The translations under genes and the position numbers were made by a program. DNA of 64,000 bases from Dendrophyllia cribrosa (taxonomy: Eukaryota; Cnidaria; Anthozoa; Scleractinia; Dendrophylliidae). Each line of letters starts with the position of its first letter. Position 1 is the stretch's first letter. This document shows positions 50,040-60,235 of this stretch, piece after piece. Location of the stretch: positions 22,784,023 through 22,848,022 of the forward strand of contig JAJLRJ010000006.1 in the NCBI GenBank assembly GCA_024195265.1. Reading direction: 5' to 3'. Under the pieces are notes generated by a model, which ran no database searches, had not been told where the DNA came from, and saw only the letters and a program-made list of their open reading frames with translations.

Positions 50040-53000
50040 TGTGTCATTAAAACAAATAACAGGGGCTGTAATTATGAATGGACGCTTAACTGGAGGTGCA
50101 AAGTGTTACCTAAAGGGGTGCGAAAATGATGCAGGTGCACTCGTAAATTTGACAGCCTAATTGGGAGGTATGAAATTAAATGTAGCCCTCAAGATCTAAC
50201 TGGTGATATGAAAAATGTTAAAAATTTAAGGGTGTGTCACAAGCAATATGCCAGTTTAACATCCAGAGGCCACAAGCCTGCAAAGGGTAAACGTTCATCA
50301 AAATCTCGAAGTGACGCCCAGCGCGGCATTCTAAAGGTCAATCCATACATTGTGCAATGTTCACAGTACGGAAATGAAGTCTGTCTTTCCAGTGACATTC
50401 ATTGCAAAAAAAAAAAACAACATAAATGTATCAACAATCTGTTTGCAGTAGCATGCAACATTTTAGATGAGCAAAATGGAAATAAAACTGAATTTCACAA
50501 TGATCTTTATCAAGCTATAGATTCAAATGATGAATCCAAAGAAAGCTACTTGTACATATGTATTTTATGGCAGCCATTCTTTTTGAAATCTGTGAAAATA
50601 GAGGATGAGTACAGTAAAGCTCAAGCTATGTTTGAAGAGACACAAAAATGTTCCCATCCATCAAGTTGGTTTGACCCTGCCATTCAAGCCAAACCACATA
50701 TAGGAAGTATCACTTCAACTCACCTTCTGATGAACAAGAAGCAAAACATGAGTTGTCCATGATTTCAAACTTAAAAGCAGGGATTTTTACAAAAGGGGTA
50801 CTGCAACTTGTGGAAAAACACAGACCAACAGTAAACACAGCTGAGGGATGCTCTACCCCTGGAGAATATCTCTCAGAGCCATTGCATCCAAATGCATTCA
50901 CAATCTTTCAGTCTGTTTTTCATGACATATTTCCATGGACAGTAACATTTTCAAATTCAAAAACAACCAATGACAGTCTCAAGTCATTACTAAGCCAAAG
51001 ACAACAATTGGTGTTCAAATACCTAACTGGAAAGAAATAACATTTTTTCTTCCTTTAACTGACATACCAACTGCAAATGAGATTTGCCATTTTATCGTGC
51101 AGATCCTGGGGAACAAAGTAGACTGTGGGGAACTTCCACAGTATATCTTTCAGCCAAACATTTTTAAATCTGCTCTTGACATGATACTGAAAGTAACTGA
51201 TGACTTACGTGTTTGTCCTGGAATAAATGATCCAACAATGATTGATATGCTTGCTGAAAAAAATGAACACAACTCATTTTTTTATTTTTTTATTTATTTA
51301 TTTTTTTTGTAACAAACATCTTTATTCAACATTAAACAAAACTGATTACAATATGACATAAAAAAAAGATCAAATAAGAGAGCAAATACTAACTAAAAGA
51401 TATAGAGGTCTAGGGATAAATTGAGAAGAGATTAGATCAGATTCTCAATTCTCCATTGAACACAACTCATTATACCAAGTTGACTCTCAAGAGTTAATTG
51501 ATGATGGAAAACTAGTAAAATGTATAAGAAGCACCAAGTGTTCTTACATTCTAGCTAATGAATCAAAAGTAAGATGTCATGAATGCCAGGGTTTTCTAAG
51601 GTCTATTAACATGCGTTCACAAAAACACCCTTCTCCTGAGAGTGAGCAATCCAAAACAGCTAACGACTCCCATGCTGATCCTAGCAGTCTATCTCGTGCT
51701 GAACTTATTACTAGGGCCAAAAACTTACACAAAATGGTTGCCCAAACCCAAAGAAAGGCAAAACGATACTGCATTTTGTATCAAAAAGAAAAACAAAAAA
51801 AGTTGATGCACCCAAAAATTATAACTCCATCTCTTCGGACCTTGGGAAATTAATGAATATCGCCTTACAAAACCAGTGGCTTACCGAAAACTCTGTTTTA
51901 TACGCTCTCCTGACTGATACTTTAACATCTCTTAAACGTCAGGATCGAGAAGGAATTTTTAAGGCATGGAAATCTGACAAAAAGTAAACAGAAGCCACAT
52001 CCTAAAGGAATGAGGTATAACCGGCCTCTTGTTATTAAATGGAGTTGTATGATCGCTAGCAAATGTCACAAGAGAGGATATGATGTTGTACGCAACATTC
52101 TGCCCATACCAACCAAGTACAACATGCCCAATATCTCAGGCAAATCTGGCACTAATGGTGCAAGAAATGACAAGAAGGGGTTGCAAAGGAGTTGGGGGTA
52201 TTCATTGGGATGAAATGAGTGTAAACGAAGGAATAGTACTTTGTAAAAGGACAGGAGAATAAGTTGGATTTGAAGATTTAAATATTAACTCTGAACTCAA
52301 TCTGACTCCACATCATTTTGAAAATAAGGATGACAATCAATGATGAAAACTCATCTGAATCAAGTGATTCTGACACTGCTCCTTCTGATTCTGACTCTGA
52401 TGGTGATACAATATTTTCAGATGAAGAACAAACAAACCAATGTAAAAAAGCTAAACTTATTTGCCAATTTTTCTACTCATCAATAGAAGGGGATTTCTCA
52501 TGGCCAGTGGCTAATTCTTTTCCATTGCAAAAAATTAACCACAGAATTCTTTCTTCTCTTGTTTGGCAAGTATGCGAAGCCATTGGTGGCCTTAATCTTG
52601 AAAATGGGAAAAAAATAGAGGTCATATATGGTGTTTCAGATGGTTCCACTTAATCACATGCCTTTTTCAGTAGAGCTGGAGCACAGAATTGGGTGACATA
52701 TAATCCTTTTAATGACAACAAGCCAATTTGGTGACTTTTAGATTACCCCCATATGACAAAAAAAATAGAGAATCTTCATTGTCAATCCTGAAGGGCAATA
52801 TAGAAAAAAGGGGTAAAAAAATAACAGCAGATCATTTTAAAAACCGGTTGTAACACGCCAGCTAACTAAGATAAGCTGGAAGCATTTCAAGTTTGCTCTA
52901 TTGATGTAGCATTAGACATCCTAAAGGGACCTTTACCCCCTGAGAAAACAGTTGGAACACGCACCTACATAAAGCAGTGCTACAAATTATTTAAAATATT

Positions 53001-53756
53001 TAACAACAATTTAGAGGTTGACCATAAGTGTTATAAAGAACTTATAACAATTATGCTTTGGTTTGATGATTGGTACAAAGAGACGAAACAGGAGAATTTG
53101 CAAGTTTCCAGTGGTTTAAAAAAACACTGGAAATAATTCATACCAAGAATCACATTCAAAGACCTGAAGAGAACCATGAGAGCTTTTCTGGGGGTAGTTC
53201 AGTATGTGCAAATGAATTATCCAGAATTACACATCATTCCAAAGACCATGTGCCAGGATGATGTTGAAAATTATTTCTTCTTGCAACGTGCACGAGTGTC
53301 AAGAGGAAAACCAACAACGTTGCAGTTTTTTGAGTTATCTGCCTCTCTGGAAACTGAACTACTTCTGTCTTCTGAAATGAAAGACACACAAGGAACAATT
53401 GGTTCTTATGATTTAACAGCCCTACCTAATCTGGTTTCTCTTCGCCTGTCAAAACCAAAACAAACATCTCCTGACAGTTTGAACTATTTTAGTGAGAAAG
53501 AAGGATGGGAATTGTGTTATCAAGAGTTAATTTCTGATAGTATAACCGAAGGCACATGGGACGTTAATGAAAACTTCCATGATGCCGCAGACAAACAACA
53601 ACTGTCTCGACATGTTAAGCAAAGTAAGGTTCTTTCTGTGTTTGTAAGAGAATTTACTAAAAGAAGGTGCGTGACCTACTTAGCTAGAGATGGCCTCTCA
53701 CCAAAACATGAAGAGGATGAGTCTGCCATACGACAAAATAATGTTAAAAAAGTTTA
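50040..53756 (+). pseudogene. P-element-like transposase, fragmented
   Basis: Successive open pieces in changing frames. A Cys-containing start (AKCYLKGCENDAGALVNLT), then CHKQYASLTSRGHKPAKGKR. A middle stretch has CSYILANESKVRCHECQGFL and SSLSRAELITRAKNLHKMVA. Then comes IHWDEMSVNEGIVLCKRTGE, which resembles the catalytic-core D-E-M-x-I-x-x-G block of P/THAP9-type transposases. The C-terminal MCQDDVENYFFLQRARVSRG resembles their Q-D-x-x-E-N-x-F block. Many stops and a LINE insertion (51,264-51,471) disable it. The family assignment rests on two motif blocks and their order. Confidence 0.5.
51264..51471 (-). mobile_element. Truncated retroelement insertion with 14-15 bp target duplication
   Basis: TGAACACAACTCATT occurs at 51,264-51,278 and again at 51,457-51,471. 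Between them about 180 bp begin with a T-rich tract (poly-A on the minus strand) followed by AACATCTTTATT. This is a 5'-truncated LINE or SINE copied by target-primed reverse transcription. Skipping it restores the frame context of the host ORF (EHNSLYQVDS). Confidence 0.85.
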
Positions 53757-54026
53757 ATGAGAAAGGCACAATTGACTAATACTTGTTTTCGGTGCCATAA
53801 ACAAGGTCACTGGGCATCTGACTGTCCTGAAGGACATGAACCAGAGTGGCTAGCTAGACAAAAGTGCTGTTTATGTGGCAAACAAAGCCATCTTAAAATA
53901 GCATGTCCAAACAAAAGTAAAACTGATGGTCAGCTTAAAACAAAAATTAAGCAAAATGTACCCCCAACAGTGAAACCTGCATGGTACCAGACTGACACAT
54001 CACTTATAAAGATGTTTAATTGGTAA
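53757..54026 (+). CDS. Zinc-knuckle protein
   Basis: 89 residues with two knuckles: CFRCHKQGHWASDC (C-x2-C-x4-H-x4-C) and CCLCGKQSHLKIAC (same spacing). It then has a basic linker and ends TSLIKMFNW. It starts at the last base of the preceding open piece's stop (TAATG), in another frame. Zinc knuckles bind single-stranded nucleic acid. In this context it could be the DNA-handling subunit or an exon of the transposase. The codons immediately before the MITE at 54,053 suggest that the gene may originally have continued. Confidence 0.6.
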   Translation: MRKAQLTNTCFRCHKQGHWASDCPEGHEPEWLARQKCCLCGKQSHLKIACPNKSKTDGQLKTKIKQNVPPTVKPAWYQTDTSLIKMFNW

Positions 54027-54052
54027 TTTGTCTGTGAAGAGCCTTGATGGAT

Positions 54053-54273
54053 TTACAGTGCTGCTACTGTTACCGGGGCTACCTCGACAAAGTTAACCAA
54101 TCACAAAGCAGAACGGGAACAATAGATTCCAACATTCTAAAGTTAAAATGTCATTGTTCTGTACTCAACATTTCATTATTCAAGTCGCAAATTTTAAAAT
54201 CTATTGTTCCCGTTCTGTTTTGTGATTGGTTAACTTTGTCTAGGTGGCCCCGGTAACAGTAGCAGCACTGTAA
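54053..54273. mobile_element. Hairpin MITE with TTACAGTGCTGCTACTG ends
   Basis: TTACAGTGCTGCTACTGTTA at the left end and its reverse complement at the right end (54,254-54,273). The arms stay complementary for about 80-90 bp each (AACCAATCACAAAGCAGAAC versus GTTCTGTTTTGTGATTGGTT), leaving a short central loop. No coding capacity. Confidence 0.88.
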
Positions 54274-54279
54274 AATGCT

Positions 54280-55235
54280 ACAAACCAATATCTTGTGAAA
54301 CTTCAAGTACCTGTGATCCCCAATTTTTCAAACAAAGAACTGCTCAGTGGTTTAATGCTCGTAGGGGCAAAATCAATGGAAGCAAGGCAGCTACAGCTCT
54401 TGGGTGGTATGGGAAAAAGGCCATGATTGACTACTGGAATGATCTGTCTAACGATTTACATGGTATAACTAAAGAAGCTAATGCCAATCAAATTTGGCAA
54501 TGTTATGGGGTTCTATCAATGAAGATAGTGCTCTTGTCACCTACTTAAAGAGTTTGTTGGCCTAAAATAAAGATAATTCGATTGCAAGAGAAACTGGGAT
54601 TTGGTTTTTAAATGATGATAAAAATCAATCATGGCTTGGCTCATCTCCAGATGGCATCATAGAGGTAAATGGAAAAAGAAAAACTGTTCTTGAGATAAAA
54701 TGTCCTTTTATGGGAGGCAAACCAGTTCCATACAAAAATGTGTGTGTCAACCGTATCCCTCAAATTGTAACGGAAATGTTCTGTGCACCCACTCAACAGT
54801 GTCACTATGTTGCTTGGACTCCTGTTGGCACCAAAGTGTTCCTAATATTGAGAGAGATGATAGTTATATAGAATTGCTTTTAAATTACTTGTACAAATAT
54901 TGGAATCTTGCCTCTGATGAAATACAACCACCATGGCATGAGGATGTTTTTGGTCTCAATAAAAAAAGTAAGGAAATTGCCACAAAAAGTCCCTGTATAA
55001 GTTTCATTTCTAATCCTCCTATTACCCCAAATGTTCTGTCTCATGGTGACTTAAAAAAGTTTGAGTCTATAGACAAACCTATCAGGCAAAAAAGTGTTTT
55101 CCGTAAGTGTCAGGATTGCAAAGATGAAGAATGGAGATGCAAAATATACCCCTGCGAGGTACGCAGAAAGAGGACAAGTAGGTCACAAATGGGCACAACG
55201 ACCGTCATATCAATTCTACAAGTATGGATCTAATG
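54280..55235 (+). pseudogene. YqaJ-type nuclease (second one in the window)
   Basis: Across frame breaks: RTAQWFNARRGKINGSKAAT (substrate-entry block), then SWLGSSPDGIIEVNGKRKTV followed by LEIKCPFMGGKPVPYKNV, the catalytic D...E-x-K core. Then comes a block running through the frame break at 54,715-54,800, and finally ILREMIVI. The order and residues fit the YqaJ viral recombinase/exonuclease family well. It differs from the ISL2EU copy at 23.6-24.9 kb and has no SWIM finger next to it. It lies directly after the zinc-knuckle and transposase pieces. Confidence 0.7.
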
Positions 55236-55269
55236 GAATACACAACAGCTGACATCAAGACACTTTCCT

Positions 55270-56365
55270 CGAATTGACTTATCACAGTTTCAAACGACAT
55301 TTTTGTTCTCCCAATGTAAATATGTCACAAGGCCTTACTGCACTACTTGATTCATTAGTATTAAGGGAAAACGGAAAATGTCATGAAAGTAAAATGACAT
55401 TGTGGAAGTGGTTAAGGGACAAGACATTAAATGGTCACACATATTATGCCTATGGCAAAGAAGCTGCACTTGATTCTATCATATATATACAGGCTTCTTG
55501 AATCCATACCTGATGATCTTACACAGAAATTTTCTCTCAAAACAAATTATTCACAATCATGCAGCAATGACCAAAGCCACGACTCATTTCGAACGTATAT
55601 GTGTTTCCAGTCAGCACTGACGATGTATTAGACAAGCACCTACTCCAAGATTCCAAAGAGTTTGATGTTGTTCAGGTGATAAAACACAAACTAACACTAA
55701 AGAATTTTATTCCAACATCAAAATGCTCTGTTCTGATGCAAAATGCTTCAAGTAATATCATTGACTCTGACTGTGCTATCATACAATGTAAGTGATCCTG
55801 AGACTTGTGGTGCAGTACGTGGTGCAGCAAGCAACAACTGTTCTAAACCAACCTGACATATTTTTCGTCGGGTACACAGGAAATTCTACAAAACACTACA
55901 CACCAAGCTTAGACAAGGAAAACACCACAATTGATATTAATGGATGTATGTATAGATTGTCTGGTATTGTCTATCTGAAATCACATCACTACTGGTGTGA
56001 AGTATATTCTACTCAAAAAAATTATAAAAATGGTTGGTTTGTTTACAATGGTCTATGGATTAATGGCAAAGCAACCTTTGTTGGTTCAAGACCATTATTT
56101 TTGGAAAAAGAGAGTTTGTATCTTTTAATGTTTGAAAGAATTGCAACACCAAGGACAATTAATACCAATGGAGTCACATTTAATCGAGCAAACAGTTTGA
56201 ATGATAATCAAGTAATTAAAGAAATTATTCAAAAGCACAAAAACTTGCTTTTGCTTTTGTGTATAGCCATGGTGAAACATGGCTATACACCTGAAAAGCA
56301 CACCACCAAAAAGCAAAAAGCAAGTGAACCAAGGAATAGTCGACCAAGAAAACTGAAAATTACCA
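55270..56365 (+). pseudogene. Ubiquitin-hydrolase-like C-terminal domain
   Basis: Several open pieces. The recognisable one (55,792-56,365) reads YRLSGIVYLKSHHYWCEVYS, then NGWFVYNGLWINGKATFVGS and ESLYLLMFERI. This has the look of the C-terminal half of USP-type ubiquitin hydrolases (catalytic His in a G/S-H-H-Y-W strand, then the W-x-x-Y-N/D block). The upstream pieces do not show the Cys box clearly. Interrupted at 56,366 by the Mutator-type element; the sequence resumes at 57,368 with ATGAAATAG. Assigned by motif pattern only. Confidence 0.45.
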
Positions 56366-56567
56366 CAGCGAGAGTAACCTGCGATCATGCGCTTTTTTAT
56401 CGGAGCGCGAGAGCGCGAACGCGCGATAGTCGGCGGAAGGGCGTGGGGAGGGAAAAAAGAGAGCCTGATATAACTATTTAACTAATCTAATGCGAAAAAG
56501 TCAGAATCTGACTTTTTTCTGATTGGTCGTTAAACAAAAGCAGTGGGCCTGACTTCCGGTCTAAAGT

Positions 56568-56741
56568 ATGGCGGCTGTCGAGTTGGATGTTGAAAGTGAA
56601 TTATCATCGGCTTTGAATTTGTCCCTTGGAGATTTTATTCGTAAATACTCAAAGGACAAGCAGAGAGAATGTATTAGACGAATTATTTGTTTGCGAGAAG
56701 ACGCTCTCGCTCTGACCAGCCTAGTAGAATTTAATTCATAG
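56568..56741 (+). CDS. Short ORF resembling a RecQ-type helicase N-terminus
   Basis: 57 residues, MAAVELDVESELSSALNLSL, then FIRKYSKDKQRECIRRIICL. The KDKQRECI...REDALA part is the kind of sequence that precedes the Walker A motif in RecQ-like helicases (the Q motif), but the frame ends before any Walker motif. So this is a truncated leftover. Functional only if spliced to something not present here. Confidence 0.4.
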   Translation: MAAVELDVESELSSALNLSLGDFIRKYSKDKQRECIRRIICLREDALALTSLVEFNS

Positions 56742-56766
56742 AGCGTTTTCTTTTACCCAAAATATT

Positions 56767-57102
56767 CTATGCTTTCTTTGAAATTGGAGTCAATCTGCTT
56801 GGCGAATTGTTGTGGAGCCGTTTTGTTGCACCGTCAGTTGCTTCTTCTTGTGAGCTTAGAACGGTCTTGAGTTCGGCGAGGAATCCTCCCACAATTTCGT
56901 GAGCCTTGCTGCTGCAGAATGGATGTTTATCATTCCGACGCTCTTGATCAAATCTGATAAAATAATGCTTCCCGCTGTTCCACAGCTCTTTCCACAGTGA
57001 ACCTACGGTTAAACTGGTTTCGCAAAAGTAGCAGTGCTTGTGCAATGATTTCGTTAGCGACATCTCAACTTGCCATTTTTTAGTGATCGGAAAACCAAAC
57101 AT
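56767..57102 (-). CDS. Small Cys/His protein inside the Mutator-type element
   Basis: 111 residues starting MFGFPITKKWQVEMSLTKSL, with HCYFC and H-x2-F-C-S pieces that could bind zinc. No family recognised. It runs towards the helicase-like ORF, the two stops being only about 25 bp apart. Open frame and good start suggest a real, perhaps recently active, gene fragment. Confidence 0.4.
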   Translation of the reverse strand: MFGFPITKKWQVEMSLTKSLHKHCYFCETSLTVGSLWKELWNSGKHYFIRFDQERRNDKHPFCSSKAHEIVGGFLAELKTVLSSQEEATDGATKRLHNNSPSRLTPISKKA

Positions 57103-57367
57103 TTTTACTGGCAGCAGACTTTGCGACTTGCTGCCAAGCGCTAACTAAAAACAACAAGCAACGTGATATCCAGTATAATCTGATTGGCTACATTTATCGA
57201 TAACATCGCTGTTGACAGATTTCTTAATTTGGGGGCCACAGGCGGGCCGTTAAATAACTATATCAGGCGTTCTTTTTTTTCCCCTCCCCTCTTTTCTGCC
57301 CTCCCCGCTCTCCGCCGACTTTCCCTCCGAAAAAAAAAGAGCGCCTGATCGCAGGTTACAGCGAGAG

Positions 57368-57996
57368 ATGAAATAGTAGATCTAACCATCGAGCAATCAC
57401 CAAAAAGAAAATGGTTAAAGAAATGGTTGCTGCTCTGCAAAAAAGCACAGCCCTCAAGTGATAGTGAAGATGACTTTGAAAATGACTTCAAACCTACCAA
57501 TAGACAGTTCAGAAGATTTATTCAGTTCCAAAAACTTGATGAGCCCACTGAACATGAAAAGCAAATGATGTGTGCAAAATTTTACATATCTGATTTTTTT
57601 TTACCAAACACATGATTATCAAATGAGAAAAACAACAGAATTATGGGAGTACAGAGAATTTGACAGATCACTGACACCAAAATAAAGCTGGGAAATGATT
57701 ATAATCACTTGGAACAAGTCAGGCGTTTCATTTTAAAGAAGGGATTTCAAGAGCCCTTGATTATCGCATGTGATCTGCAGACTGGTCGTGCTTATTTGAC
57801 TGAGGAAAACCATCGCCTCTGGGTTGCATTGAAAGAAGAAATCCCTTTTGTACCCTGCCGTGTGATTTCTCACTGGTTGCCACCCAATGGTTCATGTAAA
57901 AATATTGATCATGCAGATTTTAAAGCATTACAGTGTAAGGAAGTCATACTTCCAGAGCATTTAGGACTAACAGTGCTCATTTCCAAGTCAGTTTAA
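57368..57996 (+). pseudogene. ParB/sulfiredoxin-like domain fragment
   Basis: The sequence resumes after the Mutator-type element. An acidic piece SDSEDDFENDFKP, a frame break at 57,590-57,660, and then VRRFILKKGFQEPLIIACDL followed by TEENHRLWVALKEEIPFVPC. The pattern G-x2-x-P-L-I...G-x-H/N-R-x-x-A is that of ParB-like nuclease/CTPase domains (here TEENHR in place of GxxR). Likely the end of the same decayed gene or element as the ubiquitin-hydrolase-like piece. Low certainty. Confidence 0.4.
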
Positions 57997-58825
57997 TTTT
58001 TAAACCTGTAACTACCAGATTAACTTCCAAAATAACAGTTCGGTATAACTTGTCAATCAGAAGAATTTATTGCCGATCTTGTCGCGTCGTGGCAAAATGT
58101 TAAGAAATTTGAAGCTGTCGATATTCACACTTCCACTTCTGCTCGGTAATTTTTTCCATTTTTTGGCATGTTCGATCATGTTGGCCTTGTTCAATCCAAA
58201 GTGCATTTGACACAAAATTTAAACAGAATTTACTGTGGAATTTGAAAGAAAATTGAAGATCTGTCTGTTTTGAGGTCCTACTTAAAAGCCCAATGGTGCA
58301 CCATGGCAATGCCAACCTCGATACATCTATGGAAAATTAATTGCAATATTATCTTGATTTCCGGGTAAAATGCGATGGTGATACTGATGAATTTCATGGA
58401 CTCCAAGCCATACATGTACAATGTAGTTGCTTGAAGAAAGGCGTGTTGAATAGCCCACTTTGTAATAATATTACGTACAAAAGTGCAGAGCATTATCAGA
58501 ACCAGACTTGCTTGTCACACAGAATTATCAGATACCAGGTCTATGCTCTGCACTCTAAAATGTATGAAAAGACAAAGAGATCAACACTCACCAGTACTGG
58601 CAATTCGAAACGTGTTTCAGCTGTTTTTCCACGCTGCCACTAAATGAACTTTGAAGGGATTGATATGACGATCCATCGGCAACAGAGAGATGAAATTACA
58701 GATACTTGAAGCCTAGTATATCCTTTGATGAACCTCCTATTGCTGCGTCGAAACATCTCCAACTCGCTGTGCACTGGCCCTCGAAAGTCCGTCCGGTCGA
58801 TATGACTGCTTGACAAATTTGCTTG
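57997..58825. other. Region without a recognisable gene
   Basis: Open frames of 70-100 codons occur on both strands but start without ATG or lack any domain. I see no repeat structure apart from general AT-richness. Confidence 0.4.
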
Positions 58826-58828
58826 ACG

Positions 58829-58873
<45 letters not shown>

Positions 58874-59300
58874 TATTCATTAATATCAATTAAGAAACAT
58901 TGACACAATGAAAAGAAGATACCTGAGGTTAACCCTATCGAGGGTATCTCCCAAATAAATAAATAAATAAATAGATAGATAAATAAAAAAGATAAATATG
59001 AATAAAATGTACAAGATAACATATACATAGGTATAGGAATACTATTAAAATAGAAGATATTATTTGTAAGTGGAATTAAGTTATTTACAATATTTTCAAA
59101 ACTTATAAAATACAATGCAATATAAATAAATTATACCGTAATATGAACCTAACTGAATAAGTATTTCTTAAGCTTACTTTTAAAAGATTTTAAAGTATTT
59201 GCCTCTACAATATCTTCAGCGGCAAATCATTCCATTGTTTCGTGATTCTAACAAAATAGAAAGGTTTTGTTTAAATTCATCATACTTGTAAACTTGTATA
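58826..59300 (-). pseudogene. LINE 3' fragment with ATA-type tail
   Basis: On the minus strand about 59,260-59,170 encodes a typical end of a CR1/L2-like polyprotein (RITKQWNDLPLKI, then a frame change and a K/F/L-rich stretch like SFKSKLKKYL). The tail is an (ATA)n microsatellite at 58,829-58,870, with TTTATTCATTAATATCAATT at its inner edge. An AAAT repeat lies at 58,955-58,988. Heavily truncated. Confidence 0.6.
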
Positions 59301-59551
59301 CTTGTAAACGTTTTATCCAACAAAGGTACCAAATACTGGGTTTCTATTACAAACGAAATCTTATTATTGTCAAATCTAAGAAATCTGATCGGGATTTTCA
59401 TGACAAATTCCATATTTTTAACCGCTTCTTAGACGACGACTTCGTCCGCCATTTTAAATGTCACTGAAGCGAGACGTGACGTCATACTGGAAGTGAGGAC
59501 TCGACCAATGTTTTGCCTGGAGACGCCCCATCCCTCCTGATCAGCATATTT

Positions 59552-59905
59552 TGTGACGACTTACATGCGAGTCACATATTTCTACTGAACTGAGAAACAT
59601 TGCCGCAAGGCTTTGCCACAAAGAACCTACATGTCTGTATTAGAGGAACCTTTTGTACCCTCGCTATCTCGAAAATAATCGTTTCTCTTTACTACAAGCT
59701 TTTGTACAGTAATTTGCTACTTTCTATCCCAAACTCTCGCCTATTTGGTGAACCAATTTTTTTTATCTTTGAGTCCTTGGCTTGTTAAAGCAGGAGCCTA
59801 TGGCAGCTACTTGCAGGTTTATTTTGTACAGCTTCAGTCAGTGTTTTAATTTATAATTAAATTAAAGTCTTTGCAATCAACATTTGGCGCCCGCGAGAGG
59901 GTGTA
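59552..59905 (+). mobile_element. Possible solo LTR plus primer-binding site
   Basis: The stretch begins TGTGACGACT and ends GCAATCAACA (TG...CA), and is followed at 59,885 by TGGCGCCCGCGAGAGGG, which has the form of an LTR-retrotransposon primer-binding site (TGGCGCC start). No gag or pol follows before vWA copy C begins at about 60,236, so only a 5' remnant would remain. No second LTR was seen. Confidence 0.4.
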
Positions 59906-60235
59906 TAAGGGCAGTATACGCATAGCAATACATAGGTTATAAGACTATGAGTTAGCTTTGTTTTTTTCTGATTCTGTTGATTCAAATCTAACGTACGAGA
60001 TCGTACACTCTTACGAAACAATATAAAGTTTAGTTACTCTTCTTATTTATGAGGACCGACAAAAATACAATAGTAAGTAACCCAAAAGAGTTATTACCTT
60101 TTAAAAATTGTACATACGTTGTATCGGTCTTTGCTTCTATACTACATTTCCCTTGTTAAACCGATCGATCACTAGTTTGATGCAACGTACACCAGCAGGA
60201 TTGTTGTCCACGGATACTTGCTTAAACGTCTCATT

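Larger units (their letters stand above)
56366..57367. mobile_element. Mutator-type element, 984 bp, 9-bp target duplication, two inward ORFs
   Basis: CAGCGAGAG at 56,366-56,374 and 57,359-57,367 flank an element with inverted ends TAACCTGCGATCA and GATCGCAGGTTA. The arms stay similar for about 100 bp, up to GTTAAATA/TATTTAAC near 56,480 and 57,250. Inside, one small ORF reads right (56,568-56,741) and another reads left (57,102-56,767), each starting just inside its own arm. No transposase. It looks like a deletion derivative of a larger two-gene element, or a Pack-MULE carrying host pieces. Confidence 0.85.

Noticed and set aside
59885..59905. tRNA gene
   Set aside because: Only a primer-binding-site-like stretch is present; no cloverleaf or internal promoter boxes.
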